A DNA stretch of 64,000 bases from Blattamonas nauphoetae. Taxonomy: Eukaryota; Preaxostyla; Oxymonadida. The position numbers and the translations under genes were made by a program. Below are positions 23,318 through 35,000 of the stretch, piece by piece. Within the stretch, counting starts at the first letter, position 1. The number at the start of each line of letters is the position of its first letter. The stretch is taken from contig JARBJD010000196.1 of NCBI GenBank assembly GCA_033064195.1, forward strand, positions 1 through 64,000, written 5' to 3'. The notes beneath the pieces are model-generated. The model was not told the DNA's origin and did not search any database. It was given only the letters and a program-made list of their open reading frames with translations.

Positions 23318-26300
23318 TTAGTCCATCTTCACTTCAAAACTCCCTCCAACCATCGATGGCTCTTGAAGCACTTCTGATGACACAATCTCAACTGAAACAC
23401 CTGATTTGTAACCCTGAATGCCGAATCGGAAGGGAACAGGAATGTTGGAGAAGAAAACTGGCTGTGTCTCTCCATCTTGCGACAGCTTCAATGTTCGCTT
23501 TCCTTCTCGTCCATCTGCCTCCATCACCACTCGCTGTCCACCTGCTCCTGCCTTGCATGCTGATCCAACGTGTGAATCTTTACCGTTCTGTCTCGAAAAA
23601 CGACAACTCGAATAACAATTCCATCCAGCTCCTCCTTTCATGTCCATGAACCAATTCTGTGCTGTCTTCGCCTGTTCTGTCAGATTTGGCGAAATCAATC
23701 CGAAATAAAAAGAACCGCCAATAGCTCGAATGATGGAAGTGATTCGCACGACAACAGCTCCGAAGGAATGCGAGAGAAGATGGAAATTGTTTCCTCCATT
23801 CATTGTGAATATATTGCCAGCGAGAGTGAACTTGTCGTGCTGGAACACTTCGATTGCTGCTGCTCCTTCCTTCACAGTCTTTCGCCGTTCTTCTTCTTCT
23901 ACCTTTCTTTTCTGTTCCTCTTCTCTCTTCTTCTCTTCTCGTCTCAGTCGTCCTTCCTCAATCAGCTCCTCGTTCATCCTCTTCATCTCTTCCATCTCTC
24001 TCATCTTCCTCGAGAACTCTCTCTGTCTCTCCTCTTCTGCTTTCCTTGCTGCCATCTCTCTTTCCTTTTCTCGCATCTCCATTTGTCTCATGTTGTCCTC
24101 CATCTCCCTTCGAACTGCTGCCATGTCGATCCCAATCGCTCCAATCTCTCCACTCATCGGCATCTGGATGGACGATGAGAAATGTCGAAAGGCGATTCCA
24201 CCGACCTTTTCCTGAAGCTGACGTATCTTCTCGTCTGGAGTTCTTTTTCCGAGCGAATGGCCAAGCGTCAGAACTGCCTTCTCAATCCGAGCAAGTGCGA
24301 ATCCACAACGACGAGTCAGCGAGAACGAATCTTCTTTCCATTCTTCATTCCTTTTGTGTTTTGATTCCGAATGCTGTTCGTTGTCAATGTGAGAGCGAAG
24401 GCCACTGCACAATCGGTCCAAAACAACAAGTGTCTCCAAAACATCCACTGACCCACTTTCACTTTCACTTTCATCTTCACTTGAAATCACTGCGCAAAGT
24501 CTCTCAACAATTCCCGAACTCAACACTCCCTCCACTTCCAAACACGAAAGACTTCCCCCACACAGAAGACTCCAAACACAGGGGTTGACTATAATCAATC
24601 CACCGATCTATCTAAAAACAATCCATTTCGATCAAACCCATCGAACTGTGAAACGTTTGAGAAAGCTCAGGTTTGTTGAAAATTTCAATTGAAGCGGAAG
24701 AAAACAGGGTTGAAGAGCTCCCAAGAGGACATATCGTTCCATTTGAGTCCAAATGGACAACGGATTTTCAACTCGTTGAGTTAATGGATTGATCGAAAGT
24801 CGCAAGACAATTTCGACCAAAACGGTGAATCACTGCTTTTTTCTCCGCGAATCGTGGTTTTATTCCTGCTCATTTGATTGTTTTTCCAGGTTTGTGGATA
24901 CGAAGAACACTTTCACTCATTCTCATTCTTCCATCTCGCTTTTCTTCTTCTTTCGGTCTTTTTCTCATCTTCCTTCCCGTCATATCATCCATCATCCCTC
25001 AATCATCTCTCTCCTCCATCCTTCCCCCTCCCTCCTCGTCTCTCGTTCACAGTTTGGAGTCATCCATCGTGATCTCAAACTCGAGAACTTGATGTTCGAC
25101 GGAAGCCTTCTGAAGACGGCTTGTGGTTCACCATGATTTGTGGCGTCGGAAATGATCGAAGCGAAGGTGTGGAATTGGTCCTGCCGCGTTCATTTGTGGA
25201 ATTACGTAGTTCTTCTTTTGGGACGATTCTTTCCTTCTCATCCGTGTTTCTGTGAATCATATTGTCTCCCCCCTCGTCTCTCCTCCTCCTACCCCTCTTC
25301 AGATATACGATGTCCACTGTTCAGACATCTGGAGCTGTGGTGAAATTATGTTCGCTCTCGTGTGCGGGTTCATCCCCTTCGAGGACCAGAACACACAAGC
25401 GCTTTTTCAAAAGATCCTCCACGCTCGACACTGTCATCCGTCAACACTACCAGCTGAATGTCGGAAGATCATTTCTAAGAATCGAGAGTTTGATCCAACA
25501 AAGGTGTGAATTGAATGTTTAATGTCTTCGGGAGAAGAAAAACTTCCTTTCTCTCAATTTTTTACACTCATTACCCCCAATATCCCTCCAATCCCCTCTT
25601 TACACGTTCATTCTTCGTTCACTTTCTCCCGTCATTCCCCAGCATTACACCGCCGCCCAAATCAATCAACATCCCTGGTATATCGACAACTTCGTTGATC
25701 AATCCATTATCGAGCTTGTTGTTCCGGAAGGAGGCGAAAAAGGAGAGGCAATGATCGACTCGGTCTGTGTGAGCGAACTCGCAAAATGAGGCTCTCCAGC
25801 GGAGAATATCATTGCATTCATCAACGCGAACACACAAAACCAAGTTCTGGCCTGATAGAAGCTTCTGTTGGAGAAGAAACAACGGGAGGCACACAAGGCG
25901 AGAACTGTCTCCAAATTGACGCCGATTGCGGAGAATGCGGGAGAGCCGAAGGGAGTTGTGAAAGTGGAGCATGTCGCACCGATTGAAGGGAAGGCGAAAG
26001 CAGCGTTATCGAAGCGGAAGACTGCGGCGAAGATTGTCACGTCAAACCAACCGAGTGGAAAAGCGAAAGGAGCAAATGAACCAGCAGCGGAAGAGAAGAA
26101 AGAGTCGGATGAGAAGAACATGGAGACAGTGAAGAAGAAAGTGACAACATCCAAGAATGTCCACAAACGTCACGCAACAGTTGTGTATGTCGACTAGGCA
26201 GCGCTTTCCCCTCATTTTGTCACATTTTGTAAATCAGTCAGTGAATAGAATGAAAATGTGAAATGAAAACGATCTTTGAATGTTTTTCTCAAACGTTTCA

Positions 26301-27057
26301 CAGTTCGATGGGTTTGATCGAAATGGATTGTTTTTAGATAGATCGGTGGATTGTTTTTAGTCAACCCCCCAAACACAAAACAAATCAAAACAAAAGAAAT
26401 CAAAACAGTTGGAGAGAGAAGAGAGAAGAGAGGAAAGAATGATGAAGAAGAGAGAAGAGATCAGACCCAAGCGAGTGAGTGGCTGGCGTCGACAACGAAC
26501 TGTCTGAATGATGATCAACCAAATCACACCAACGAGAAGAACAACAAAGAGAATAAGAATAAGAGTAAGGAAGAAATGAAGAAAGAGAGGAACAAACGGA
26601 GGAGAGCGCAAGCAGAGAAGGAATCAAGTCACTCCGAAGTCGATGTCGTCCTTCCGACACCGATGTCACCATCACGACAATCACACTCGACAGAACTCCC
26701 TGAACACACACAATCAATCACAAAGAGAATCAGAAATATCATCATATGGAGAGAAGAAGAGAGACAAACAGAAAGAGTGCATGCACATTCCGACGAAAGT
26801 TGCTCCGAAAATCTCTCCAACAATCCACTCCGAATCCCAATCTCACTTCGTTCTTTCATTTGTGATGGTTCTGAGATATCCAAACACAGATGATAAAATC
26901 ACATAAAAGTTGAAGAATGTGTTCGCAAATAATTCAAATAAATTGAAATTTCTAACACACCCGATGAAATCGTCGTGAGGACAGAAAGGGCGATTTTGTG
27001 TTGGACAGTTTCATCGCCATTCTTGAACTCACTTTCATACCTTCTGAATTCCTCCAT
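23318..27057 (-). CDS. Armadillo-like / coiled-coil / SPRY-like protein, copy 1
   Basis: The first visible exon begins ATG at 27057 (MEEFRRYESEFKNGDETVQ), directly after an acceptor AG, so a short upstream exon may exist. Helical exons follow (KERSEIGIRSGLLERFSEQL; GVLSSVIVVMVTSVSEG; SDSSLSTPATHSLG), then LLCGGSLSCLEVEGVLSSG. After that come about 70 residues of E/R/K-rich coiled coil and a C-terminal domain with SPRY-like features (FHLLSHSFGAVVVRI, GAGWNCYSS, ACKAGAGGQRVVMEADG, SQDGETQPVFFSNIPVPF). SPRY domains are usually protein-binding, so a scaffold role is plausible. The intron between THSLG and LLCGG (26466 to 24570) holds a 1.8-kb Pack-type element; without it the intron is 100 nt. 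A paralogue lies at 38351-40350. Confidence 0.75.
24581..26368 (+). mobile_element. Pack-MULE-like element carrying a kinase gene
   Basis: 84-bp terminal inverted repeats (24581-24664 and 26285-26368, two mismatches) start GGGGTTGACTATAATC and GGGGTTGACTAAAAAC. A perfect 9-bp duplication CCAAACACA flanks it (24572-24580, 26369-26377). The paralogous gene at 38351-40350 supplies an empty site: its intron lacks the insert. The element encodes no transposase but carries several exons of a SNF1-like kinase gene. Long inverted repeats, a 9-bp duplication and captured host exons together are the hallmarks of Pack-MULEs; superfamily assignment is by inference. Confidence 0.85.
24892..26197 (+). pseudogene. 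Captured SNF1/AMPK-like kinase gene fragment
   Basis: Lies inside the Pack-type element. Exons after clear acceptors read VCGYEEHFH (N-lobe/hinge), FGVIHRDLKLENLMFD (catalytic loop), DGSLLKTACGSP then FVASEMIEAKVWN (activation loop), IYDVHCSDIWSCGEIMFALV (F helix), GFIPFEDQNTQALF, and AAQINQHPWYID. A basic C-terminal region (MEKKQREAHKART...KKKVTTSKNVHKRH) ends at 26197. The glycine loop and catalytic lysine are absent. The segment between LMFD and DGSLL, which should contain DFG, is deleted. Stops interrupt the frame after SVCVSELAK (near 25787) and near 25857. It is therefore a defective copy of a host gene whose intact parent is elsewhere. Confidence 0.8.
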
Positions 27058-27273
27058 CTGAGACATAACACCACAAATAATAAGAAAAATGACAGCAGAG
27101 ATACAATTTTCATCGAAGGGATGGAAAAGCGGATTCAAAAAAAGTTGAAGAAGTCCATGAACATGATGAAGTTCAGACGTAAAAGACACAAACCAGTCCG
27201 TGCAGTGCGTGGTCAGAGGTTGACGCGGCAGTGAGTGAGGATTGAGTCGGATTGGCGAACATGAACAAACAAT

Positions 27274-29774
27274 AGACCCAACCCGTGTATAATGGGAAAA
27301 CTCGTGATCACGAAGGGCAATTCGGTTAACGCAACTTAACTCGAGATACCTTGTGAAAACCGAATAAACAGCAGAAAAACCGAATAAACCACACTTCACT
27401 CGAGTTCTCACCCCATAACATTTTTTTCAGGTTGATCTTGACAAACTTTCGTCGAATTGATTCATTTCATCGTGTTTCCTCATTTATAACTTGTCATTAG
27501 TACGAAAAGAAACAAATTATTGAAGAAAAACTCTTTAAAAATTCGAAGTCGATCCGACCCTTATATCGAAATTTTTCCAAAATTCTCACTATAACCGTCG
27601 GCGACGCCCCTACGTATTTGAATTGAACTTACCTCAAGTAGGTTCTGTGTCATCTCGATGTAAGTCGCTCTTGCTTGGATATTGGTTCCCCTCTCGCTGT
27701 CCGCAGACATCATTCATGGAACTTGGGTCGGGTAGGATTTCATGGGCTCGCGCTAATATGGTCCTCCCCAAGTGTCGAAGTGAATGTCAGTCGCCAGGAA
27801 ACAGAATGAGGATGCCCAGAATGTGGGCCTAACAGCAAGACGTTGTCTAAAGAATTAGACACAGAAAACAAATCAAATATTTCTAAAAAAACATGAAAAA
27901 CAAGAATGTGGGAGTTTTTATCATTTATGACAGTTTAAGACTCTTCAACGTCGTTTTGAGAACATTTTCAACAAAATTGAGAAAAAGTAAGTGTGTGTTG
28001 TGAATTGTGATGAATATTTTAGTCAGAATCTGAAATATCAAAGACTCCATCGAATCCTGTTGTTCTTGGATCATAATCATTCTCAAAGTCCTCAATCTCG
28101 GCTTGATGTTTTCGATAGAGTTGTTTTCTCCGTGGAATTCGTGATTCTTTTTCTTGAAGAGGCCGAAAGAGCCCTCTCATGAAAATCGTCTGGAAGTCGG
28201 TAATTGTGTCCTTTTCGAGGTGAATATTGGTTAACCAGCACGCATTTTTGAAGTCTTGCGTGATATGTTTGACGCCAGCAGTGTATTTCCCTCCCATTCG
28301 AAGCCACAGCCATTTGAGTCTTCCGAAGAATCTCTCCACTTGAACTCTGTCAGACGCAATTCTCACATTGAGTTCATTCTGTTCTTCTTCGTTTGTTCTT
28401 TCTTTTTTTCTTCTGTTCGGACGATTGAATCGAAGAGTTGGAAAATCTCCGAGATATCCCATGTCGCCTTGAATTCCCATTTTGGGTCGTTGTCTTGTGG
28501 ATAGAGCTCTTTCTCCTGGTCTGTCTTGTTCAGATATTGTTCGATCGGTTGGAGAGTCTTTTGGAGTAGAGCAACATCGTGGATTGAGCCAGCAACACAA
28601 TCAGAAACGAAGAGCGCTTTGTAGGGTGGTTTGGCTTCAACACACACTTGAGCCTTCATCGCATAACAATAATGATGACCTTCCCAAAGTACTTTCTTAT
28701 CTTCAAAATCCGTCAATGGTCTGGGGACAACAATCGTTGTTGCATCAATATAAAGCGCGGTGAAAGGGAAATTGGCTTGAAAATTTGGAGTTGGGCGAGG
28801 CGGGACAGAATATCGTTCCTGAAGGACAGTGAACAGGAGAGGGCGAATGTGTAGAATTGCTTTAGATGCGAGATTTGGACTGATTCCCAATGCCGATGCC
28901 AGTCGATTGATTTTAACTGTTGAGCTCAACCATTCAAGATAAACGACTAATTCATCTTTGAGAGTGAGTTTCCCCTTTGGTCCTGGATGATTGTATTCTG
29001 GACAATTCGATTGGATGAGAGCGGAGAGATGAAGAAGAGTGTCTTTCTCCAATCTGAGTTGTTTCCACAAGTTTGCATCGTCATACTTCGACCAAATGAT
29101 TCCTCCACTTTCTGGAATTGGCACAATTGGTTTTGCTGACAGAAAGACTTGTCTTTGTTTGTTTTTGAGTTCTCCAAGAGACGCAATGGAAGTTGAAGAT
29201 TCTCGCTTTTGAGGCCTGATAGTGGGCGAAGCTGACCGAATATCAACAGATGATCGTGACGATTGTGAAGATTGAGGTGTTGAAAAAGTGATCTCGAATC
29301 TGTCAACGAGTTTTGTGATGAGAAGGGAGAATTGATGGTGAAACTTGGGGACGGGAATCCAATGAAACTTCCAGCAGAGGGTCGTAATCTTCAAAGAGAA
29401 AGAACAAAATATCAAAATAAAAGCTCACACTGGAATGGTGTTTGTGGAGTTCCAGGTTTGAGAATGATCTGTGAATGTTGTGGTGACGGTGTCACATTTT
29501 CGTCCCTCAAATCTTGACTATCCATCTTTTTCACCTAATATGATCAGAAATCAGTTGAAAAGAAGTGATAATATCAACTTTTTCAGATGTTCTTTTTTTC
29601 TCAAAAAACAGTTATGGGAAGGAACTCGAGTGAAATGTGTCAATTCGGTTGTGAACGTGTGCAACTCGGTTTTCAAGAGTTATCTCGAGTTAACCATGAA
29701 TAACTCGAGTGTCCACAGTCTTACTCAATTGTTTCATTTTTCTCGAGATTACCCATAAAACTCGGGTTGGGTCT
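27274..29774 (-). mobile_element. PIF/Harbinger-like DNA transposon (2501 bp)
   Basis: Terminal inverted repeats begin AGACCCAACCCG and continue to ATGGG with a few mismatches. They are flanked by AAT on both sides (27271-27273, 29775-29777), a 3-bp duplication as expected for this superfamily. Subterminal regions are rich in CTCGAG/AACTCGAG repeats on both sides. The minus strand encodes the transposase; I could not find the accessory Myb/SANT gene usual in this superfamily. A stretch at 27620-27835 is open for 70 codons on the plus strand but has no recognisable domain. Confidence 0.85.
28019..29415 (-). CDS. Harbinger-type transposase in two overlapping frames
   Basis: The upstream frame (29415-28363) has an N-terminal Ser-rich region, a helical domain (KLTLKDELVVYLEWLSSTVK) and the first catalytic part (ALYIDATTIVVPRP; SDCVAGSIHDVALL). 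The downstream frame (to 28019) carries the rest of the DDE nuclease: GDMGYLGD and the glutamate in RVQVERFFGRLKWLW. The join needs a -1 shift near 28480. There the upstream frame reads a CCCAAAA heptamer with phase C CCA AAA, matching the X XXY YYZ slippage pattern, and after it the downstream frame reads MGIQGDMGY directly. It is either a 1-base deletion (inactive element) or programmed frameshifting. No GT-AG intron can make the join. Confidence 0.8.
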
Positions 29775-30058
29775 AATGAAATGATCAAGTCCCTTAACAA
29801 ATAGTAATCCCACCGGAAGGCTTGAATAATGATGTTGAATTGTCAATGAAGTGAATGAAGACAAATAAAAATGATGGTGTGTTCAGAATCGTCTTCTAAA
29901 ATGACTTGAGCAACGAAATCCGTTTCAACGCGATGAGGAAAGAGAAGATGAGAAGAAGGGATGAGCGAGTGTGAGATGCGAGGAGTTCGATCAGCAGAGG
30001 GACAGCTTGAATATATTAAAGAGTGAAGGATGTAAGTTCGACAGATCACCAATCACGA

Positions 30059-31857
30059 TCAGAGCTCGTCCACATTCAAGCCCAGCTCGACACTGAATCG
30101 TTTTGTGTCATATTGCATGTCCCAATCGCTGTTCACATCGATTCCCACAACTCGCAGTTCAAAGGCATCGTCCCACCCTTCTTCTCTCAAAAGTCTTTCT
30201 CGTCTCTTCTGTCGCTCTGGCAGGTTTCGATTCCATTCAGATGTTCTGCTCAACAAGCTCCGGAAGACAATCTGAAAACGGTTTTCGTTCTCCATCTCCA
30301 CCATCGTTCGCATTTCCCATTTCACAATTTCGGTTATTATGTCGGCATCGTGTTCGTCTGATCGAAGTTCCATGTTTATGAGGTGATGGTACATTTGAAA
30401 GAGGACAGGTTCGAGAACAATTGTGTTTTGTTCATCCAGAAGAAGTTTCTCCGAGCTGTTGAAGATGAATTAGATGAAGAGTTTGGCTGGTTCGAACACG
30501 GAAACACGAATGAGACGATATTGATCGAAGAATGTGTTTCCATTGCCTGTCGACTGTGAAATGACAGTGATGAGTTTAGCGAGAGAAGATAGAGTGTTCG
30601 ATTCCGACAGAGGAAGAGAAACAAAATCGACTGTTTCAAACATCCTTCCAACAAGATTCGATGTCATGATCTGGTCTTTCATCCATGGATAGTTGATAAC
30701 GATGTTAGTGATGGCGATAACGGGAGCCTCTCTGAGGGCTTGGTGATTGAGCTTGAGAGAGTTGAAAATGAGATCAGAAGTGAAGGCAACGAGCGATGAT
30801 GTCACGATCATCTTTCGTGAGCTGGAGGTATTGTGTGAAGGTGGAAGGACTGGTTGGGAGATTCAGTTGGAATTCGGAGAAAACGATTTGGAGTTTCATG
30901 TTCAGAGCAGCCGTAAATGAGAGACCAGAATATTGAAAGTGAAAGGAAGAAGGAGGGAAGATGGGTGAGGGGAGACAAGTGAAAGCAGATGCATCTCGCT
31001 CGATGACATGGAAAAGGGCCAAGAGAGAGTCTGTGGCAATTGTCAGATGATTGGAGAGAGAAACACGAGCTAAAGTGGTGAGAACTGCAGATGGAGGTGA
31101 TAATTTGCAGATTGTGCGGAATGCAGAAGTGATGACGTTCTTGTGCTGGAGAAAAAGCGAGTCGACGAATTCAGGTTGTAAAAAGAGAGATTCCAAGCAA
31201 GAACAACACTGAATAGAAATGAAGAAGATGAAAGAAGGCAACACACTGATACCAATGCAGGACAGGAAGACCAATCTCCAAATTGCGTGATCACGAAAGA
31301 AGCGATTCCAGAGGAAAGCGAGGAGTGAATGAACGATGGCAGGTCCGAATCTAAAAGAAAGCAAGAAAGTATGTACAATCACAACGAAGAAAATCACAAA
31401 CAAATAATCTCAAGTAATTTCAACAATTCAGCCTGAAAAGCGAGAATGATCAAAAAGAAAAGGAGATACCACAAGTCTCGATGAGTGTGTTCCACAACAC
31501 AATGGAGACAAGAATCGACACCAATCATCAAAAGAGACACCTCGCCAACTTTCTAGAACACATCCAAAACATCCAAAGCAGAAATCAACCAAGAGACGAA
31601 GAAAACGAAAAGACACACCAGATGCCATTTTCTGCAATTTCCGGAGTGTGTCAACAATAATACTATCACTGCTACACTTCAATCTTTCGAGAAGCGATGA
31701 GATGTTGGCCTGAGAACGAGAGAGATGAATCATGAAAACAAAAAACCATATTGCGACTGGGTGCCCAGCTCCAAGGACTCGGTGAGCGATCTCGAAAAAG
31801 GAGAGACATCTCCGAAATAATCGAGGTGTGACTAGATTCGATTGTTGTGTCAATCAT
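30059..31857 (-). CDS. Alpha-helical repeat protein, multi-exon
   Basis: Starts near 31857-31853 (MTQQSNLVTPRLFRRC is one candidate). Later pieces read ANISSLLERLKCSSDSIIVD, FVDSLFLQHKNVITSAFRTI, MKLQIVFSEFQLNLPTSPST, QYLQLTKDDRDIIARC, APVIAITNIVINYPWMKDQI, and finally MYHHLINMELRSDEHDADII through RERLLREEGWDDAFELRVVG to a stop at 30059. The pieces change frame at short gaps, consistent with small introns, but not every junction was solved. It is helix-rich with no catalytic motif; the EEGWDDAFE-type ending recurs in the family (compare SEGFEDSFE at about 7447). Function unknown. Confidence 0.6.
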
Positions 31858-32057
31858 TCTGATAAAAAATCAGTCCCAACATAAATTCCTATCGACACAC
31901 GAGATTATCATCAGAATTGTTCTCGGATTCTTTTTCTTTTTCCAGGACTCCATATGGATTGAAAAGTTGAGGAGAATCTCAGTGAGAAGGATGCAGTATT
32001 ATTTGCATTTCGGATTTGATCAAGCCATAGTTTGACAACCATCTTCTTTGTATCCTG
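31858..32057. promoter_or_regulatory. Compact divergent promoter region
   Basis: Only 200 bp separates the starts of two divergent genes (minus 31857, plus 32058), so both promoters must lie here. It is T-rich near the centre (TTCTTTTTCTTTTTCCAG). No named motif is visible. Confidence 0.45.
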
Positions 32058-35000
32058 ATGAACACTCCATTTCTATTGATCATCTTGTGTCTTCTTCCCC
32101 TCTCTGCGAGACCATTTGTTGAATTATCCCCAGAAATTCACGATTTGGGAGTATTTCTGAAAACTGACAACGGAAATAACCTCAACTCCCAACAAACTGG
32201 AATAAAGAAGTTTATATTCCCAAACGGACACTTCGATGGGAATAACGTGAACATCACATCAGCATCATATTGGTTTATTGGAACTAATTCAACGATGAGA
32301 TTAACGCGAAGACAAAAATCTATCAATACCTGGAAAACTCCCCTAGAAGGCACAGAATCATCCGAAAATAAAGGATTCTCTTGGATACTTAGCTTGGTTA
32401 ACAGTTCATTATCGTTACAATTGTGGACGCTGGACTCATCAGAATCGAGATCGTCGATCTGTTCTTTGTCGTCCTCTGAACTTGATATATCTGAAAGCAC
32501 GATCATATCAAATATAGACTGTTCACCAATTGTTGTCTGTGGGGACAGGACTGGCGAAGGATCATCGATTGGTCTCTCGCACTGTTCTCATGTTTCGTTG
32601 ACATCAATTCTCCACCCATTTGTTGGATTGGCCATACGTCCAGCTTTGCGTGATTCCCCCACACTTTCTGTTCGTGGAACATCACTTTTGTTGCGAGACA
32701 GGTCGCTGGTGTTGGGAACCGGACCGCTGTTCTCGTTCGACTTCTCGCCGGACTTGGACGCACAACTCCCTCAACCATCTTCCTGCGTCTTCGACACGCT
32801 GCTGATTTCAAGTCATTTGGTGAATATGAGCAGCCCCGGAAATCCATCCGGCCGCACGACCAGCCGAAATACGAATGACCAACAAATCATTGGCTGTGTC
32901 GTCTCCCATTGCACAAACCACCAAGATGGCACCGCAATGCTGAATCCCAACTCCCCCGGCGCTTTCGCCTGCGTTAATTCCTCGTTCTCACACTGTTCAA
33001 CCGAGACCACCTCCGAGGAAGCCCCAACCGACCAAGCATTCACACAGAGCGACAGAATTGAGAATCCCAACACTTTCCCGATCGTCTTCACTCGCTGCAC
33101 GTTCTCCCACATGAATAGCACGTCCAACGGAGCTGCAATTTGTATCTGGAACTACAAGTCGCTCTTCTCGATCAACGACTGTCACTTCTACCGCTGCATC
33201 AGCACAGCCAAGTGGGGCGGAGGGGCAGTTCGGCATTTTGCTGATACAGACTGGATCTCCGACTTCATAATGACTGAATCGTCGTTCTTGGAATGCAATG
33301 CCAGCTGCGGAGCTGATGCAGCTGGAGGCAGTCTCTCGGTGTCCATGAACCACTGGTGCATCATCACCTCGTCCATCTTCCGATCCAGCCACGCAACTGG
33401 CCGCGGTGGAGGCTGTTTCTTTAATCGCTGTGGCGTGAATATCACAAATTGTGTGTTTGAGCGATGTGTGACGAGTCAGAATGGAGGAGCCATCAGAATG
33501 AACCGGCTCTGGAGCCTCTGCTGCAAAAACACTGCCTTCCGCGGGTGTTGGTACACCGGGTCGTTCCCAGGATCTAAGGACGTGGCAATTGATGTCTGGA
33601 CAAATCAAAAGATTGGCAAAGCCAACTTCCCAGGGTGTGATTCAACATCGGGCTCACCGAATGTGTTCTCGGATTGGTATTACCAAACTCTCTCTGGTTG
33701 GATCCCCCAAATCTACAAAACAACACGAGTGACACGCGTGGAGTTCGAACCGCAGGTTGTGGACGATGCTGAGTGTATGGGACTCACGATTGATACCGCA
33801 CATGCTCTGCAATGTGTGATGTTTGTGCATCTTCTCCATCCGGACGGCTCTCGACTTGTTCGTGTTCCTTTTGGTGACAACGGAACCCCTTCCACGCGAG
33901 GCAGCCTCGTCTTCCCAACACGACTCCCCACCATCGCCAACAACGAGACATTTCAGCTCTATTCTGTGTCGATGCTCGGATGGAAGTGTCCGACGAACAT
34001 TGTCCACGCAACAACAACACTCGTCGCAGAAGACAAAGTGGAAGTCACTCTGTTTGGACACGACCTGAACTTCAACACCTTTCTCGTCGTTATCAAAGAC
34101 TCGAACAACACCAAAACCAAACACACAGTGAAAAGCACAGTTGGAACGAACCTCAAATTCACAGAATCGATCTCGTTCGACAATTCGTCTGTGTTTCGGT
34201 TTGGCGAAACGTACACACTCGTCTCGATCGAAGTCGGGACATACTTCTTCCCAAACGAGAACGCCGTCTCATTTCGCGTCGAATCGCCAGCAGTGTTGTC
34301 GACTGTCTCGCAGATGAACCAGACAGACAGCATTGTTCTCCGTTTTGGCGGGAAAGGGTTCATTTATGAATCGTACACTCTGACAATCCACACAACAGAC
34401 TCCCTCGAGCCTTATCACGAAACGACAATCACACTCGCTCCGAAATCGCACATGGAGTTGGAAGATTGGACAGTGACACTCTACCCGCTCTCAGGCGCAG
34501 ATCTGCTGTACGGAAGAACGTACGAAGTGCTCGAAGGGACGGCGAACAACGACAGACAAACAGTCAATGTCGACTGGGGGTCGTTCGTGACCCCTCCCGA
34601 ACCAACCCGGATTGAGGAATGCCTGGAACAAGACTTTCATAAAGATCAGATGATATTGACACTCGACTTGAAAGGACGAGAACTGATGTCATATTCGGGA
34701 AGATTGAGTTTGTCAGACGGACTGAAGGAGTGGAAATCGATGAGATCCATCGAGGCAATCAATTCGACCCACTGCTCAGTGTCGTTCGCAGTGGCTGAGA
34801 AAGAAACGCCAACCCACGTCGGATTGGGAAGGACGTACACACTGAACTCGACAGAGGGTGAACAGCAAGAGATGCATGTGCACGAAGGAATCTGGATTGC
34901 AATGCCAGCCAGACCCAAACCAGTTCTTTCATCCGTCTCGCAGAACAGCCAGACTGACAGCATTGTTCTCCGGTTTGGCGGGAAAGGGTTCGTCTACGAA

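Noticed and set aside
24892-26197. Functional AMPK-like kinase gene
   Set aside because: The N-lobe is missing, the DFG segment is deleted and stops interrupt the frame.
24581-26368. hAT element
   Set aside because: The flanking duplication is 9 bp and the repeats are 84 bp; hAT elements make 8-bp duplications and usually have short repeats.
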